From the NCBI GenBank assembly GCA_026874595.1, contig CM049313.1, positions 51,139,659-51,203,658 of the forward strand: a stretch of DNA of 64,000 nt, read 5' to 3'. The notes below the pieces were generated by a model. The model saw nothing but the letters and a program-made list of their open reading frames with translations. It had not been told where the DNA came from and searched no databases. Below, one piece after another: positions 47,961-58,917 of the stretch (positions are counted from its first letter, which is position 1; each line of letters opens with the position of its first letter). Both the position numbers and the translations under genes were made by a program. This DNA is from Sipunculus nudus (taxonomy: Eukaryota; Annelida; Sipuncula; Golfingiida; Sipunculidae).

Positions 47961-48075
47961 TATATATATAGATATATATTTATTTATTTATTTATTAAGG
48001 AAATGGATGTGTTAAAAGTGTGTATAAATATTTTATATGCTGTCAGACAGTATAAATTCATAAAGAAATTACTAC
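47238..48075. other. Intron between gene 2 exons 2 and 3
   Basis: Contains an (AT)n tract at 47,912-47,970. The open plus-strand frame 47,292-47,669 has no domain; it is regarded as chance. Confidence 0.6.
47912..47970. repeat. (AT)n microsatellite
   Basis: Interrupted AT repeat about 105 bp from the donor of gene 2 exon 2. Confidence 0.92.
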
Positions 48076-48413
48076 CCTCCGAGGATTGGACCTTCTATGT
48101 CGTTGCCTCCATTATACGCTGTCAGTATCTGAACCAGCTCCCAGTTTGTTTTCAGAGGGACCTCTTGTCCGGTCAGGTTAATGAAATACTTCCAATTCTT
48201 GAAGCTCAGTAGATGTTTCATGCACATCAACACGGGCTCCAAGACACTGAAGAAGCCCCAGGCCACGTCAACCCTGTCGGGGATCAGGAAAACGTTGTCG
48301 AAGCATGACAGCAGAGCTCTGGTCGCTCTTCGGAATTCTGGTTTTGACTTGACGTCAATGTGAAAACAGTACAAGTTCTGTGGTCTGTAAATCATCCGAA
48401 GAAGTCGCTCTAC
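48076..48413 (-). CDS. Gene 2 exon 2: GT14 catalytic core
   Basis: The acceptor TTATTTCAG and donor GGAGG/GTAGTA bound 338 nt, phase 0 in and phase 2 out. The peptide starts VERLLRMIYRPQNLYCFHID, then SCFDNVF, W..FSVLEPVLMCMK and NWKYFINLTGQEVPLKTNWE. These are strongly conserved blocks of the Branch / GT14 family (I-Y-R-P-Q-N-x-Y-C-x-H-x-D; W-K-Y-x-I-N-L-x-G-x-x-x-P-x-K-T-N). The donor puts GT directly before an in-frame TAG, so unspliced reading would stop at once. Confidence 0.93.
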
Positions 48414-48769
48414 CTGAAATAAAATTAACTGAGATCAGTTTACAGTTGCGATGTATTCATATATTTATTCAATTTATATATTTAGAATATATATACAGGG
48501 TAACCAGTTCATTTATAAAAACTGTTCTTACAGGAACATTTTATACAATAAGATAAAATATACATAAAATGATAAAAAAATACAATATACATATGATATG
48601 GTAAACGCACAAATTATACAAGTACATAAATATGATATATTACATATAAGACAATAATTATGGTATATATATATATATATATATCATAATACACAAGCCC
48701 GTTCCAAAGTTAAAAGCACAAGTATGTGAATTATACAATAACGTCAAAAATGTGCATCGGAATATACTG

Positions 48770-48865
48770 GAGCACCAACACAATTATCGACGCCTGTGAC
48801 AAGGATCAATACAATTATCGACGCCTGTGACAAGAATCAACACAATTGTCGATGCCTCTCACAAG
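48770..48865. repeat. Three-copy 31-32 bp tandem repeat
   Basis: ACAATTATCGACGCCTGTGA followed by CAAG(G/A)ATCAA recurs three times, the last with substitutions. Confidence 0.9.
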
Positions 48866-50553
48866 AAATGGTACAGTTAAATGTTGTTATCCACCAGTTT
48901 TATATAAACGATCCGGTATCGCAAGGAGAACAAAAAATGTGAAATTCTATTGACATGTCTCAAGCACCTCAGTGCTGCTGAAACTTGACCTTTTTGCTGG
49001 TAACATCGGGAAAATAAACTAATCCTTTGATGCTTAACCGTGGGGGTGGTTAACTTATTCATTTTACAATGTTGATACGGTATCAAAAATCGTGAGCAGA
49101 TAATCGGTATTAATATCTCCCAAGAAAATCAGCCTTATTGTCATGGATAATCGATCACCTGATCTAAGGCGGTAAGCGATATCACCATTCTTTATATGAT
49201 CCAATAGCCACATATCATTAAATTAACGTGTTATAATCGATACACGACTGCAATTAATGAATACTTTTGCACCAGATCAAAAGAACTAGAGACATGTCAA
49301 CATCGCTTTTTTGCTTAGTAGGTCGCCGAATATAGGTCACCTTGACCTAATTTCTTGTGTCTAAGGAGACTTCTACAGTTCCTCTCTGTCCGCTATGACA
49401 GACGGATTAAATTTATGTGTAATTATTGTTGTCTGATCAATGGATCAGTCCTCAAAGGAAGCATTAGCCCCAATTTTGACCGTATCGAAAACAAAAAGGA
49501 CTGTTTGGAAATTTATGAAGAACTCCAGGGTTTTATCCTGTGTCTCTTTCACAATGACGTGCATGCACGGTATTGCTTACACTCCATATGCAGCGGTTAC
49601 CCTACGCTCAACTATTCGCTACACTTCCCGCTGCATTAACCGCGGTAGCGGTCAGGTTTGGCCACCAGGCGGTGCTGTATGTGTGGAAATCCCCCTGCGT
49701 AATATTTAACCAAACACACTGCAGGTATCACCATGCACAATCGGATGTTCTTCGAGATACCGGTCACTTAACACTACTTTGGAAAGCACTTGGTAGCACA
49801 GACTTTTTTCAACCCCATTACACACGGTGCAATCGTCAACTTTTAACACTGTCTCTATACTCCCCTAGTCTGCATATTTCCTGTACTGCCGTGCAACACA
49901 AGCTTGCCACCGGCATAGCTATGTTTGTGTAAACGCTCAACCAATCAAATTTCTTCTACCAGTTCTGCAGATTAGTTTAAACGCAGGGCCAATCAGATTT
50001 TACTTTATCCAGCGCAAACTGACTGGGTCTTGCCAAACCTGAAAAATCCTGCCATTTCTAACAGCGTGTGAGTGGAAGGTAACTGGGCCGGGAAGTCACG
50101 TGTTCAGAGCGCAGGTATTGCTATACCTGAAAAATGTGACCCTCCGTCGTTTGAGAAATCAATGAATCCAGCGTGTATGCTAAAACATGCCCGTCCAATG
50201 CGACCGTGAACGGTGACTGACCACGTGTTAGCTCGTTAATCCTGGGCATCCAATAAATATCAATAATTATGTTCAGTGTAGATCTATATACCATGCGATC
50301 TGCTGGTCTTAAACCATCAGGTCGCTGAATACAGTATCATTCAGAGTCTGAGGCGCTAATCTGACGACGTGTGTAAAACATACCCACCCAAAACTACTGG
50401 TGGGCATAAAGCAGACAAGAAATATAGTGTCAGTTTTAACTGTTTATTAAGTCATTTACAGCAAAATTTGAAGAGTTTTCAGCCCAACCAACTGGAAGTC
50501 GACTGAGGTAAAGTAGTGATCGCGAGCCTCGAGCCGGCCATAGGGCATAAATA

Positions 50554-50973
50554 CCGTGTCGTCAATTATCTTCAAGGGTAAGGGGGGGGGGGGGGGCTCA
50601 CAGGCGTGTGTGTGTGGGGGGGGGGAGGGGTATCAAAGTTGGTTAAAAAGACACACACACATATATATATATATATATATTATTGTCTGTGTCAAACATT
50701 TGAAATATATTACAATAAGTATAAGGTTTAAAAAAATAAGGCACTTTGTTTCCAGTATATATTAATTCTAAACCAAGTAATGATGTGTAATATTTCATAG
50801 AAAACTCAGAAAAGGAACCAAAGTCGATAATTATTATTATTCATATATTTCTTTCCAATATATAAATATTATTGTCTGAATATGGGTGGTTATGATTACA
50901 TTGACGATCCCTCCTTGCTTAAAGTTGAGGGTGGGGGGGGATATATACCTTACCCCCTGTATCGACGCCTCTG
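50554..50973. mobile_element. hAT-like MITE (family copy 3)
   Basis: The left end CCGTGTCGTCAATTA and right end TATCGACGCCTCTG are worn versions of the 38,580-38,960 ends. The body shares AAACATTTGAAATATATTAC, TCCAATATATAAATATTATT and GATCCCTCCTTG. It includes G-runs and an (AC)(AT) tract. Confidence 0.75.
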
Positions 50974-52667
50974 CGTAATTTGGACACAAAAGTGTAACCA
51001 TTGAAATTTGTGACGTCATAATAAAGCTCTGAACTCGAGTAAATGGTTACTTTTTTCTTCAACAATGCACAGGAATATGTTCGTGACCGTGAACAAAACG
51101 GTCTATGTTCTTGGATAGAAGTATTAATAGAAACATGTGCATAGACCAAACAAAGGAGTTTACAGAAAAAAGAAAGAAAGAAATGAAACGCTGCTCATTT
51201 AAAGTGAAAAAAAATAATACCCAGAATGACCAAGTAGTGTACAACACACCGAGTGATCCCAGGCATTGTCTAGCTTTCGGGTGTTAGCAGGAGTGCATCG
51301 GCCGGACTGGACATTTATATAAGGTATACAATTTTTTACACTGGTGTCTGTTACACCAGTGGTTGCCCGTTGAAATTTATCAATTCTTCGCTCAAACTCA
51401 TTATTATCACAAAATTTGACTTTAAGGCCAAAAAAGGTATGGTTCTCAGGCACCGCCTGCACGATTCCCTTTGTTATGTAGTGCTTTTACCTGTTTAGCC
51501 AAATTACCCTGTTATTTTCATGCTTTTCCATGGTCAAATAACACTTTTATAGAAACATACAAAAAAGGTCAAAAATAAAAATACCGCCCGCCCGCAGTGA
51601 TTTCTGAAAAAAACGTGCCTGAGAACCATACCTTTTTATTTTTTGGCCTTAAGCTGATGAGGGAGAAAAGGCCTAATATAAATGTAAACCTGCATAGCAA
51701 AGCCAAGATTTATATGTTGCAAGCTTCTGTTACTTCTGAATCTTTGTAACATGGCCTCTATCATGGATAAGCAGACACACTGACCATTACATTTTAGAAT
51801 ATTTATGACACTCGACAACCAGTCATACAGCAGCTTTTAAATGAAGTTGTTTGAGCATGAGACCAGTGACCTTGACCTGCATCAGTAAGGTTGAAATATT
51901 TTAAAACAATATTTAAAAAATTGTATTGATTTTTATTCAGTTACTTTAATAGTTTACTAGCCATGGTTAATAAAGCCAATGCCTCATTCCTCAATAGCAG
52001 CTTACATATGCTGATCATTGTGTTTAAGATATGATTTCAAAGAGCTCCCAACCGTGGACCTAACTATAGTATTAATTTTGTATTGAGTAATTAATTGTCA
52101 TAATCGGGTTGGTTTTCTAGTTCTCTTAATTTCTATTAAAGGGATCATTTTTATTATAGAAACAACAAAATGGGTTTTACTTATAGAATTTGTATCTTTT
52201 TTCTCAGCTACTCTGGTGAGGTATACGCAGACTGCAGCCCCTGAGAATCAATGGCACGTTAAATACGGACAGCTGACAGACTATACCTGATATATAGATC
52301 GGCACTCAAGTGATAATGCTGCTTTTTCCTGCTATATACAACACCGGTAAGTAGATTCCACCTGTTATCCCGTAATGGATTCTATGGATTCTATGTAACC
52401 AAATAAAAAGTTTATTTTGTACCTTCAAGGATACTCAAGGAGAGTTATTCTCGTGCATATTTAGACGGATGAACCCGTCTTTAGTCCTGCATTTTATCCA
52501 CACTATTCACATTAAGGAGAATAATGTTTCTCCTTTCTTATATTAGCTGAATCTCGAATTTATATACAGAACGCAGTCGCATGTTAAAATTTGGAGCTGG
52601 ATGCACAAAGTCATACCACACTTTCATTGGTCTGATTACAAATCTTGCTATACAAAGCAGTGGTGTC

Positions 52668-52815
52668 ACGACAAGAGATCTGTGACGACTGTAGTGTATA
52701 CCGGCTACGTGAAAAGAGATCTGTGACGACTGTAGTGTATACCGGCTACGTGACAAGAGATCTGTGACGACTGTAGTGTATACTGTGACGACTGTAGTGT
52801 ATACCCGATACGTGA
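52668..52815. repeat. ~44-bp tandem repeat, about 3.5 copies
   Basis: AAGAGATCTGTGACGACTGT then AGTGTATACCGGCTACGTGA recurs three times and is followed by a shortened copy. Confidence 0.93.
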
Positions 52816-53410
52816 GGAGTATAGTAACATTCCATGCAGCATTTAAAATTAGATGGAACTCCTATAACAATGCTTCCACATGTTCATGGGGCAGTTCTGA
52901 GACTTCTAGAGTATATCAGACAGGGCCCCATCATGGGAAAGATTTTGTCAAGGGATCAATGATCTTTGCGTGGAGAACGGTTTATGCTCGTACACAGTGC
53001 TTTAAAATCTACTATAACCATTATTTCGACATGCGACCTATGATATCCGGGGTTGAGTGTGTATGCAAAATGGCACCCCCCCCCCCATGAACGGTTTTGA
53101 GAATGTGGGAGAAGTCTGTCTGGGTTCGACAAGGGTGTGGGGATGCGACACGAAAGTACTCCGAAGAGAGCGTTCTGCCAATAATCCATATGCTGAAAGA
53201 ATTTGGTGGAAAGGGACGTATATTGGCAACGTTAAAGCGGAATAACCCATTTTTGACCATGCCCAAATCTTCAAATTATTGTACGATTTCCTCTGCGGGC
53301 GGAACCTGAATTCCGATAAATTTAATCTATAGGGTAATTTAACTGCAGCCACCAAGCAATTACACTAAAACGTCTCACTTGTGCAGGCCAGTCCCTCTTT
53401 TAGTACTCAC

Positions 53411-53884
53411 CTGCATAAGATCTTTATAGACCATAACCGCGTACGCTATGGGGAAGTTCTCCTCCTCTTCGTTTACAGGTACAGTAATGTACTGACGAGT
53501 TCTCACAAAATCACTGCAGTTCTTGGTCATCTCAATATACGCGGAATCACTCGTCACATTTTTCTTATGAGCGTTGGAATACTCAACCGCTTTCTTTATT
53601 TCCTGTTCGTCTCCGTTAAATATTCGTGTACAATCGGTTTGCTGGACACGTTCAATTGGTACATACAGTGCGTAATCTGCAGGTTTAATCCTTTTCTTTG
53701 CGTGGGAACTTCTTGCCTGGCAGAAATGTGTTACTCCGTACAGAAATATATAAACCGGAACACACAGAATAAAAACTCCAATCAACAAGTTTCTAATGCT
53801 TCTCACAGACGCCATTTTCTTGAATGCCTGCGATGGTGTATATTTCACTTTCACGAAACCGGAATCAAATTCCTTGTACTTCAT
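53411..53884 (-). CDS. Gene 2 exon 1: GT14 glycosyltransferase, signal anchor and stem
   Basis: A 474-nt coding exon ending ATGCAG/GTGAGT, phase 0. An in-frame TAA sits directly before the first ATG at 53,884. Met24 at 53,815 (AAAATGGCG) has a far better start context and would leave a short cytosolic tail MASVRSIRN before a single hydrophobic anchor (residues 33-51, LLIGVFILCVPVYIFLYGV), the normal type II Golgi layout. So the true CDS may start at 53,815. Downstream come a DCTRIFNGD cysteine motif, KNCSDF and EEENFPIAYAVMVYKD, all typical of the start of the GT14 catalytic domain. NVT and NCS are possible N-glycosylation sites. Confidence 0.88.
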
Positions 53885-54582
53885 TTACATGATATTTACA
53901 TGATCTCCCTTGGAACGACTGGTTGACATTGATCTTGATTTACAAACACCTGGCCTTTTGTCATGAAAACCGAAACTAAATGGAAGCTAGCACATCAGGA
54001 CTTTCATATACACACCGCCGGGGTATGGACACATATGTGCAGGATAATCCGTACTCTTTCCCTCTAGGGATTATCGATAAAAGATAATCCGATTAACATT
54101 TACCAATTTCGATTAAAGTTTACACAGCTACAACACGTGGCTTTCACGTACATTTGTCACTATGTTTTTATGCTTTTAACAGGGGGTTTAAACACACGAG
54201 GAGATACACCTGTTAGTGGTATCATGTACATACCCAGAACTCTCAAAGCACATAAAAATTTATCCTCACTAGCCCATAAACAGTGAGACCTCGAAGTACG
54301 ACCACCAACGGTGAGGTAGTTAGGTGAGATTTTACTGTATTTTCTGGAATACAACCATGTTTGTTCTCTTGAAAAAAGGCTAATTATACATAGAATATAA
54401 GTACTGCCATCTCATAAAAGGAATTCAAAATGAGGAAGGGGGGGGGGGGGCGTTGCAATAAGCTACAAGCAGGGAGTTCTAGTACACTTGCTAATAAACT
54501 CTCGCACGTTGAAGTTTAGGGAAAACGCGAATAAATCCAGCGCTGCTTTGCAGTATTAAAGCCAGCTATTCACCTACGCTCT

Positions 54583-54747
54583 GAGAAAAAAGGGTTATTG
54601 TTGGTTCTTCTAAAAACCCACATGGTTCTGGTTAGGACCAAGGTTCCAGAGGGAACCATTTTATCAGTGAAAAGGTTCTATTTGGCACTTGGAGGTTCTA
54701 GCGGTGATCATAACTTATAATAAGGTCCGAGATGGAACCCGTGTTGT
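54583..54747. mobile_element. Left part of GGTTCT/AGAACC-rich element
   Basis: Begins CTCTGAGAAAAAAGGGTT and is packed with GGTTCT and GGTTCC words. The matching inverted end, AACCCTTTTTCCTCTGAG, closes the related block at 57,077. Its right side is cut by the MITE starting at 54,748. Confidence 0.6.
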
Positions 54748-55010
54748 CAGTGGCGTCAATTTAACTTCAAGGGTGGGGCTGAGTCACAGGCGTTGTGAGG
54801 GTAGTCAAAGTTGGAACAACTTTCTTTATTAACCTTTTATTTTCTGTGTGACACATTTCATAAATATTACAATTTAGTATGAGTTTTTTTTAAAAAGGTA
54901 TATTTCAAGTTTAGGTTAACTCTTACCCAGCTTTAGAAATATAATATTTCAGAGTTATCTTAGAAATAGAACCTCCGCCGTGAAGGTGTGTATATTTACC
55001 GTTTGTGTGT
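54748..55010. mobile_element. Truncated hAT-like MITE (family copy 4)
   Basis: Starts with the intact end CAGTGGCGTCAATTTAACTT and continues with the family body (ACATTTCATAAATATTACAATTTAGTATGAG) but the right inverted repeat is not found. It is inserted in the AGAACC-rich element. Confidence 0.7.
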
Positions 55011-55189
55011 GTATTTGGGTGTTTATTCATGAACGGAAATCCAATAAATTTTCAGGGGACCTCGGTAATATACCAATAAAAACTTTTATAATTTTGGTGT
55101 GGGTGAGGCTCATGATCCGGACCCAGGCAGGACTTCCAGAAATATACACAAATGAGCAGTCATATATGCCCGATTGAACACGGGAAATA

Positions 55190-55275
55190 TGGGCCAAATA
55201 CATAAAGGCTAACAATTGTTTGGAACATATGCACCAAGGAACTAGTGAATATGGGCCTATAATGAATGAAAAAAA
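55190..55275. repeat. Direct repeat, left copy
   Basis: CAATTGTTTGGAACATATGC and AACTAGTGAATATGGGCCTA with their surroundings recur at 57,079-57,165, about 1.89 kb away, at roughly 90% identity by eye. It ends about 35 bp before the plus-strand exon at 55,311. Confidence 0.9.
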
Positions 55276-55310
55276 GTTTATAATATATTCAAGTCACTTT
55301 CTTTTTGCAG

Positions 55311-55378
55311 AAACCAGATACATCTGCCTGAATGAAGAGTGGATTTTGGTTCTGAAATGGACTGACGATTATAACATG
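55311..55378 (+). CDS. Unknown plus-strand gene, penultimate exon
   Basis: The acceptor TTTCTTTTTGCAG is followed by 68 nt, phase 1 in, to the strong donor AACATG/GTAAGT, phase 0 out. The peptide is TRYICLNEEWILVLKWTDDY then NM. It joins in frame to 55784-55975. I do not recognise the family. The excellent splice signals on both sides and the clean frame across the pair argue for a real exon, but the upstream part of the gene was not found, so it may be the 3' end of a gene whose other exons are further left, or a captured fragment. Confidence 0.55.
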
Positions 55379-55783
55379 GTAAGTTATTCCAGAGTTATTT
55401 CTAAATCATATAAAGTGTTAATATAAGTACATCAAATTTTGTATCACAATTATATAAAACTACGTTAAAAAACACGTTTATTATGTTTATAATATGTATT
55501 ATGTTAATTAACTACGGCTCATCATGTGATTTAAAATATATCGTGTTAATGATATTTCGGGAACCTTGCCAATGCACTGTAAGGTTGCTGACATTTACAT
55601 TCCCAATACAACCAGAGAGAGAGGTGTAATTCGCGATTTCACAGACCAGGAACGTATATGATTCTCAAAATAATTAATTTTCAACAACTGGTGGTATATA
55701 TATATATATATTATATGTATTATGTACGTTTGAATCTTCGTATGTCTTTTTAATTTTTATGTATTTCATCTCTTATTTTTCAG

Positions 55784-55975
55784 ATCGGCTCTCCGTGCTG
55801 TACCTTACCCTGCACTCAATTAAGTGATATGGTGACACGGAACACTGGATATTTCGACATTCGCGATGTTCTAGAGATTATCACTGAGCACACATTGCGT
55901 CGACCCACGCAGAAATATCGGTTGGGAAAGAAGAAACAATACATTTGTCCAAGGGACATGCATGTGTACGTTTGA
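55784..55975 (+). CDS. Unknown plus-strand gene, terminal exon
   Basis: The acceptor TCTTATTTTTCAG is followed by 64 codons, ending in TGA. The peptide has IGSPCCTLPC, GYFDIRDVLEIITEHTLRRP and a basic tail KYRLGKKKQYIC. Base composition is more balanced than the flanking DNA, as in coding sequence. Four cysteines and the basic C-terminus are the only notable traits. No domain recognised. An AATAAA near 56,574 could end the transcript after a 600-base 3'UTR. Confidence 0.6.
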   Translation: MGSPCCTLPCTQLSDMVTRNTGYFDIRDVLEIITEHTLRRPTQKYRLGKKKQYICPRDMHVYV

Positions 55976-56789
55976 ATCACTCAACGAGGCGTGTCATCGG
56001 TACTAGCTATACATCGTAATTGACACATAGCATCACTTGCTGAATGCTGTTTGTCGATTATATATTGCTACGACTTTGTAAAACAGACAACTATTAATTT
56101 ATAATCCAGATATGCTAAACAAGAGTGTACCTGGAGTGACAAGATATAAACATTCACCAAAGAACACGAACAAAAAATGTATTCGTGATGTACACCAGCT
56201 ATAAAACCCACAAAGAACGGCACATTCTCGGGTATATTGGATTTTAATTCTTGTCGCCATATTTGTGTGCGCGGATGAGAAAGACAGTAAGAACTACGAA
56301 GTATGGAATTTCATTGTTAGTATAACAAGCAAAATGAAATGATTGCAGGCAAAACGTATTTTTTCCTGAAATATAAAAGACTTGATCTACGCTGAACGAT
56401 TCCAAGAGAGAATGGAATTTATAAGTATACATATTGAGGAATGGACTATGAACTGTGTGAAGTGTTCACGAACTCTGCATCGAAAATGTCATATTATATT
56501 ATTAAGGTGCATTAACATGCAAATCATCTTGGCTGTTGCACATTTTTTCACATGTCGATCTTTTCAACAAAATAAAAAAAATGTGTTTCCTTAAAAGAAG
56601 TGTTTTATTTCAAGTGAAATGATTTATCATACCTACAGGATACAAGATTAAATAAGATTTTTTTTTCAGTTACCCACTTACTATGATAAATGCTTTTATA
56701 ATTTTTCATATTATTTACCAAAACTGTTTCCCTTAAATATGGATTATGACTGGTGATTAATTTATCCTAAGAGTATGATATGACATCCC

Positions 56790-57077
56790 AGACTGCATTG
56801 AAGGTTCTATAAAGAACCGTACACATGGGGTTCCACCAAGAACCTTTCAAGGTTCCCCACTCAATCAATCGTGAAGAACCTTGGGGGTTCCCCTCAGAAC
56901 CTCCGAAGAGGTTCTAGTTGGAACCTACAGGTTCAATCATAGAACCCTATAGGGAGGTTCCAGAAAGAATCCTGTCTTTAAGGTTCCATGCAGCTGGAAC
57001 CATAAAAGGTTCCCCACTCAGTCCACTCCGAAGAACCCTATTGGGTTCTAGCTGGAACCCTTTTTCCTCTGAGTGTA
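56790..57077. mobile_element. GGTTCT/AGAACC-rich inverted-repeat element, right block
   Basis: About 290 bp holding more than a dozen GGTTC / GAACC words in both orientations, so it could fold extensively. It ends AACCCTTTTTCCTCTGAGTG, the inverted counterpart of the start of 54,583-54,747. Confidence 0.65.
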
Positions 57078-57078
57078 T

Positions 57079-57165
57079 GGGTCAAATACATAAATGCAAA
57101 CAATTGTTTGGAACATATGCACCAACGAACTAGTGAATATGGGCCTATAAGTGAATGAAAAAAAG
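57079..57165. repeat. Direct repeat, right copy
   Basis: Second copy of 55,190-55,275. Homology stops after GAATGAAAAAAAG. Confidence 0.9.
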
Positions 57166-57959
57166 GGTTGCGGAGTACCTAACATTAAGGACCGCCCACA
57201 TGGCGGAGGCCTGCATTCCGTAGAATGCATATTTCTAGTTCCGGAAAGGATGGGGTGCCCCTTGTAAACACGTCCCTGAACAAGTAGGTCTAGGCATATT
57301 AGCAAAAGTTGCAAGGGAGAGTATACAAAAACAAGAGCCCAGAAGTTGTTCTACAGGGTTGCTACACTTTCAGCATATCATGAATTTTTCCCATAACATT
57401 TAATGGCCTTTAACATAAAATCCATTACATGCCCTAAACAACTGCGACAAGAAACTGTTGCAGATTAAGCAGGCATTCTACATCTGCAAAAGGTAACATT
57501 TTCATTGGCATGAGAAAGATTTAGAATTCTTAAAAGTTTAAAAATTCTGAAATTTCATGAAATTTTCATGATTTTTTTTAATATTGTAAGAAAACCCGAC
57601 GTATTGCCTCCGCCGGATGGGTATGCGTTCATCCCCATTCATGTGTGTTTGTTTGTTCACAACATAACTCACGCAATCAAGAACGTAACCACTGGAAATG
57701 ATAAATAAAAAAAAACTGTTTATATTTTGCAGTTGATCCGGCATTTGAACCGGATTCAGTGACGTCATCAAGGAATATTCACAAATGAACAGTCACCATG
57801 GCGCATGGCGCCTTCTGCAGGTAACAGTCATGTAAGTAATATGAATAACATCTCCACAGAATTAGGTTTAAATAGCTGTATTTGTTAATGTATTTGGTCA
57901 CATATTTAGGAATCTATATGTAAATAAAAGGAATTTCATAATCTGAATGTTAAATTATA

Positions 57960-58720
57960 TATATGGTATCCTCATTCAACTGAAGCATATCTCGTAGGAT
58001 ATGGGCAACATGGACCTTATTTCAGGTTTCCAAGGTGATTCTTCCTGGACCTCCCTCGTTGGCAAGTTAAAAAGATTCTAGGTGCAATTTTAGGGCCACC
58101 TTTGAAGGTATCAAAAATAAAAATTTAAAGACAATGCTTAAATTTTGAAAAAAAAAAATCCTGGTGGGGCCAACAGTCTTCAGGAACTGATGAAACACTC
58201 CATGATCAATATGCACGAACAGAATCATGGTCTTCAATGCATTTGTTGTTCAGATACTGGAGCTTTTGTTTAATTTTTTTTTATTATCTGGGGGATACTT
58301 CGGAGCCCCATAGCTCGGAGGATATGGGCAACAGAGAAATAATTTCAGGTTCTCACAGAGACGTTTTATGGACCCCCCCTGGATGTCAAGTCAGAAGATT
58401 CTAGGTCCAATGTTTATGATTCGTGTCATGTGAATGGACGACCGTATCTTTGAAGGTCTCGAAATAGTGAAACAAATGCGTAAAAAATTAGGAAAAATCC
58501 AGTTGGCGCCACCATTCTGCAGGAACTAATGAAACACTCCATGATCAATATGCATGCAAAGAATCATGGTGATCAATGCATTAGCTGATCATAAACTGGA
58601 GCTTTTGTATCAATTTTTTAATTAAGGAGATTTTGTTGTGGACCTCCCTGCATGTCAACTATGAAGAACCAGGTCCAGTGGTTATGGTTTGTGCCTGGTT
58701 AACGGACGGACGACGGACAA
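57960..58720. repeat. Copies of the ~335 bp repeat family
   Basis: GATATGGGCAACA recurs near 57,998 and 58,320, with ATCATGGTGATCAATGCATTAG, GGCGCCACCA and GGTCCAGTGGTTATG as in the 885-2,446 array. About two and a half units, period ~320. Confidence 0.8.
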
Positions 58721-58917
58721 AGAGGGATAACTTTCAGTCAGCTGAGCTAAGAACTGCAGGTTTTCCGAAAAATTTCCGTTCAAGTTGGTCCAAGCTTGTG
58801 TTGGCTGCTTTCAAATAAAGGTAATCGGAAAGCTGTAATTGGAAATTCGGGCATATTCTATGCTGACAGTGGGTTGCGTTTAAAATAAATGCATAAATTA
58901 TTAAAATGAGAATAATA

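Larger units (their letters stand above)
48414..53410. other. First coding intron of gene 2
   Basis: Contains a three-copy 31-32 bp repeat (48,770-48,865), a hAT-like MITE (50,554-50,973), a 44-bp tandem repeat (52,668-52,815) and a stretch near 53,090-53,310 open in several frames but without any recognised domain. No exon was found. Confidence 0.6.
35732..53884 (-). other. Gene 2 locus: GT14 core-2-like GlcNAc transferase with two alternative last exons
   Basis: In transcription order the exons are 53411-53884, 48076-48413 and 46987-47237, then either 40704-41002 (4A) or 35732-36030 (4B). Every join keeps frame: phases 0, 2 and 1. Either isoform totals 1,362 nt, or 453 residues from the first methionine, 430 from the better-placed Met24. 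Core-2 enzymes are about 430 residues, so the gene is complete. They are Golgi type II enzymes that add beta-1,6-GlcNAc branches to O-glycans. The substrate of this copy cannot be read from the sequence. Confidence 0.87.
53885..55310. other. Region upstream of gene 2 and of the plus-strand exon pair
   Basis: Contains the gene 2 5' side (no TATA box or upstream exon recognised), the left part of an AGAACC-rich element (54,583-54,747) and a truncated hAT-like MITE from 54,748. No upstream exon for 55311-55378 could be identified. Confidence 0.5.

Noticed and set aside
49355-49932. Overlapping plus-strand frames of 89-119 codons
   Set aside because: Three frames overlap, none shows a domain, and they lie in a gene 2 intron.
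53038-53355. Coding exon, because several frames on both strands are open
   Set aside because: Openness in many frames without a domain or paired splice sites suggests compositional effect.
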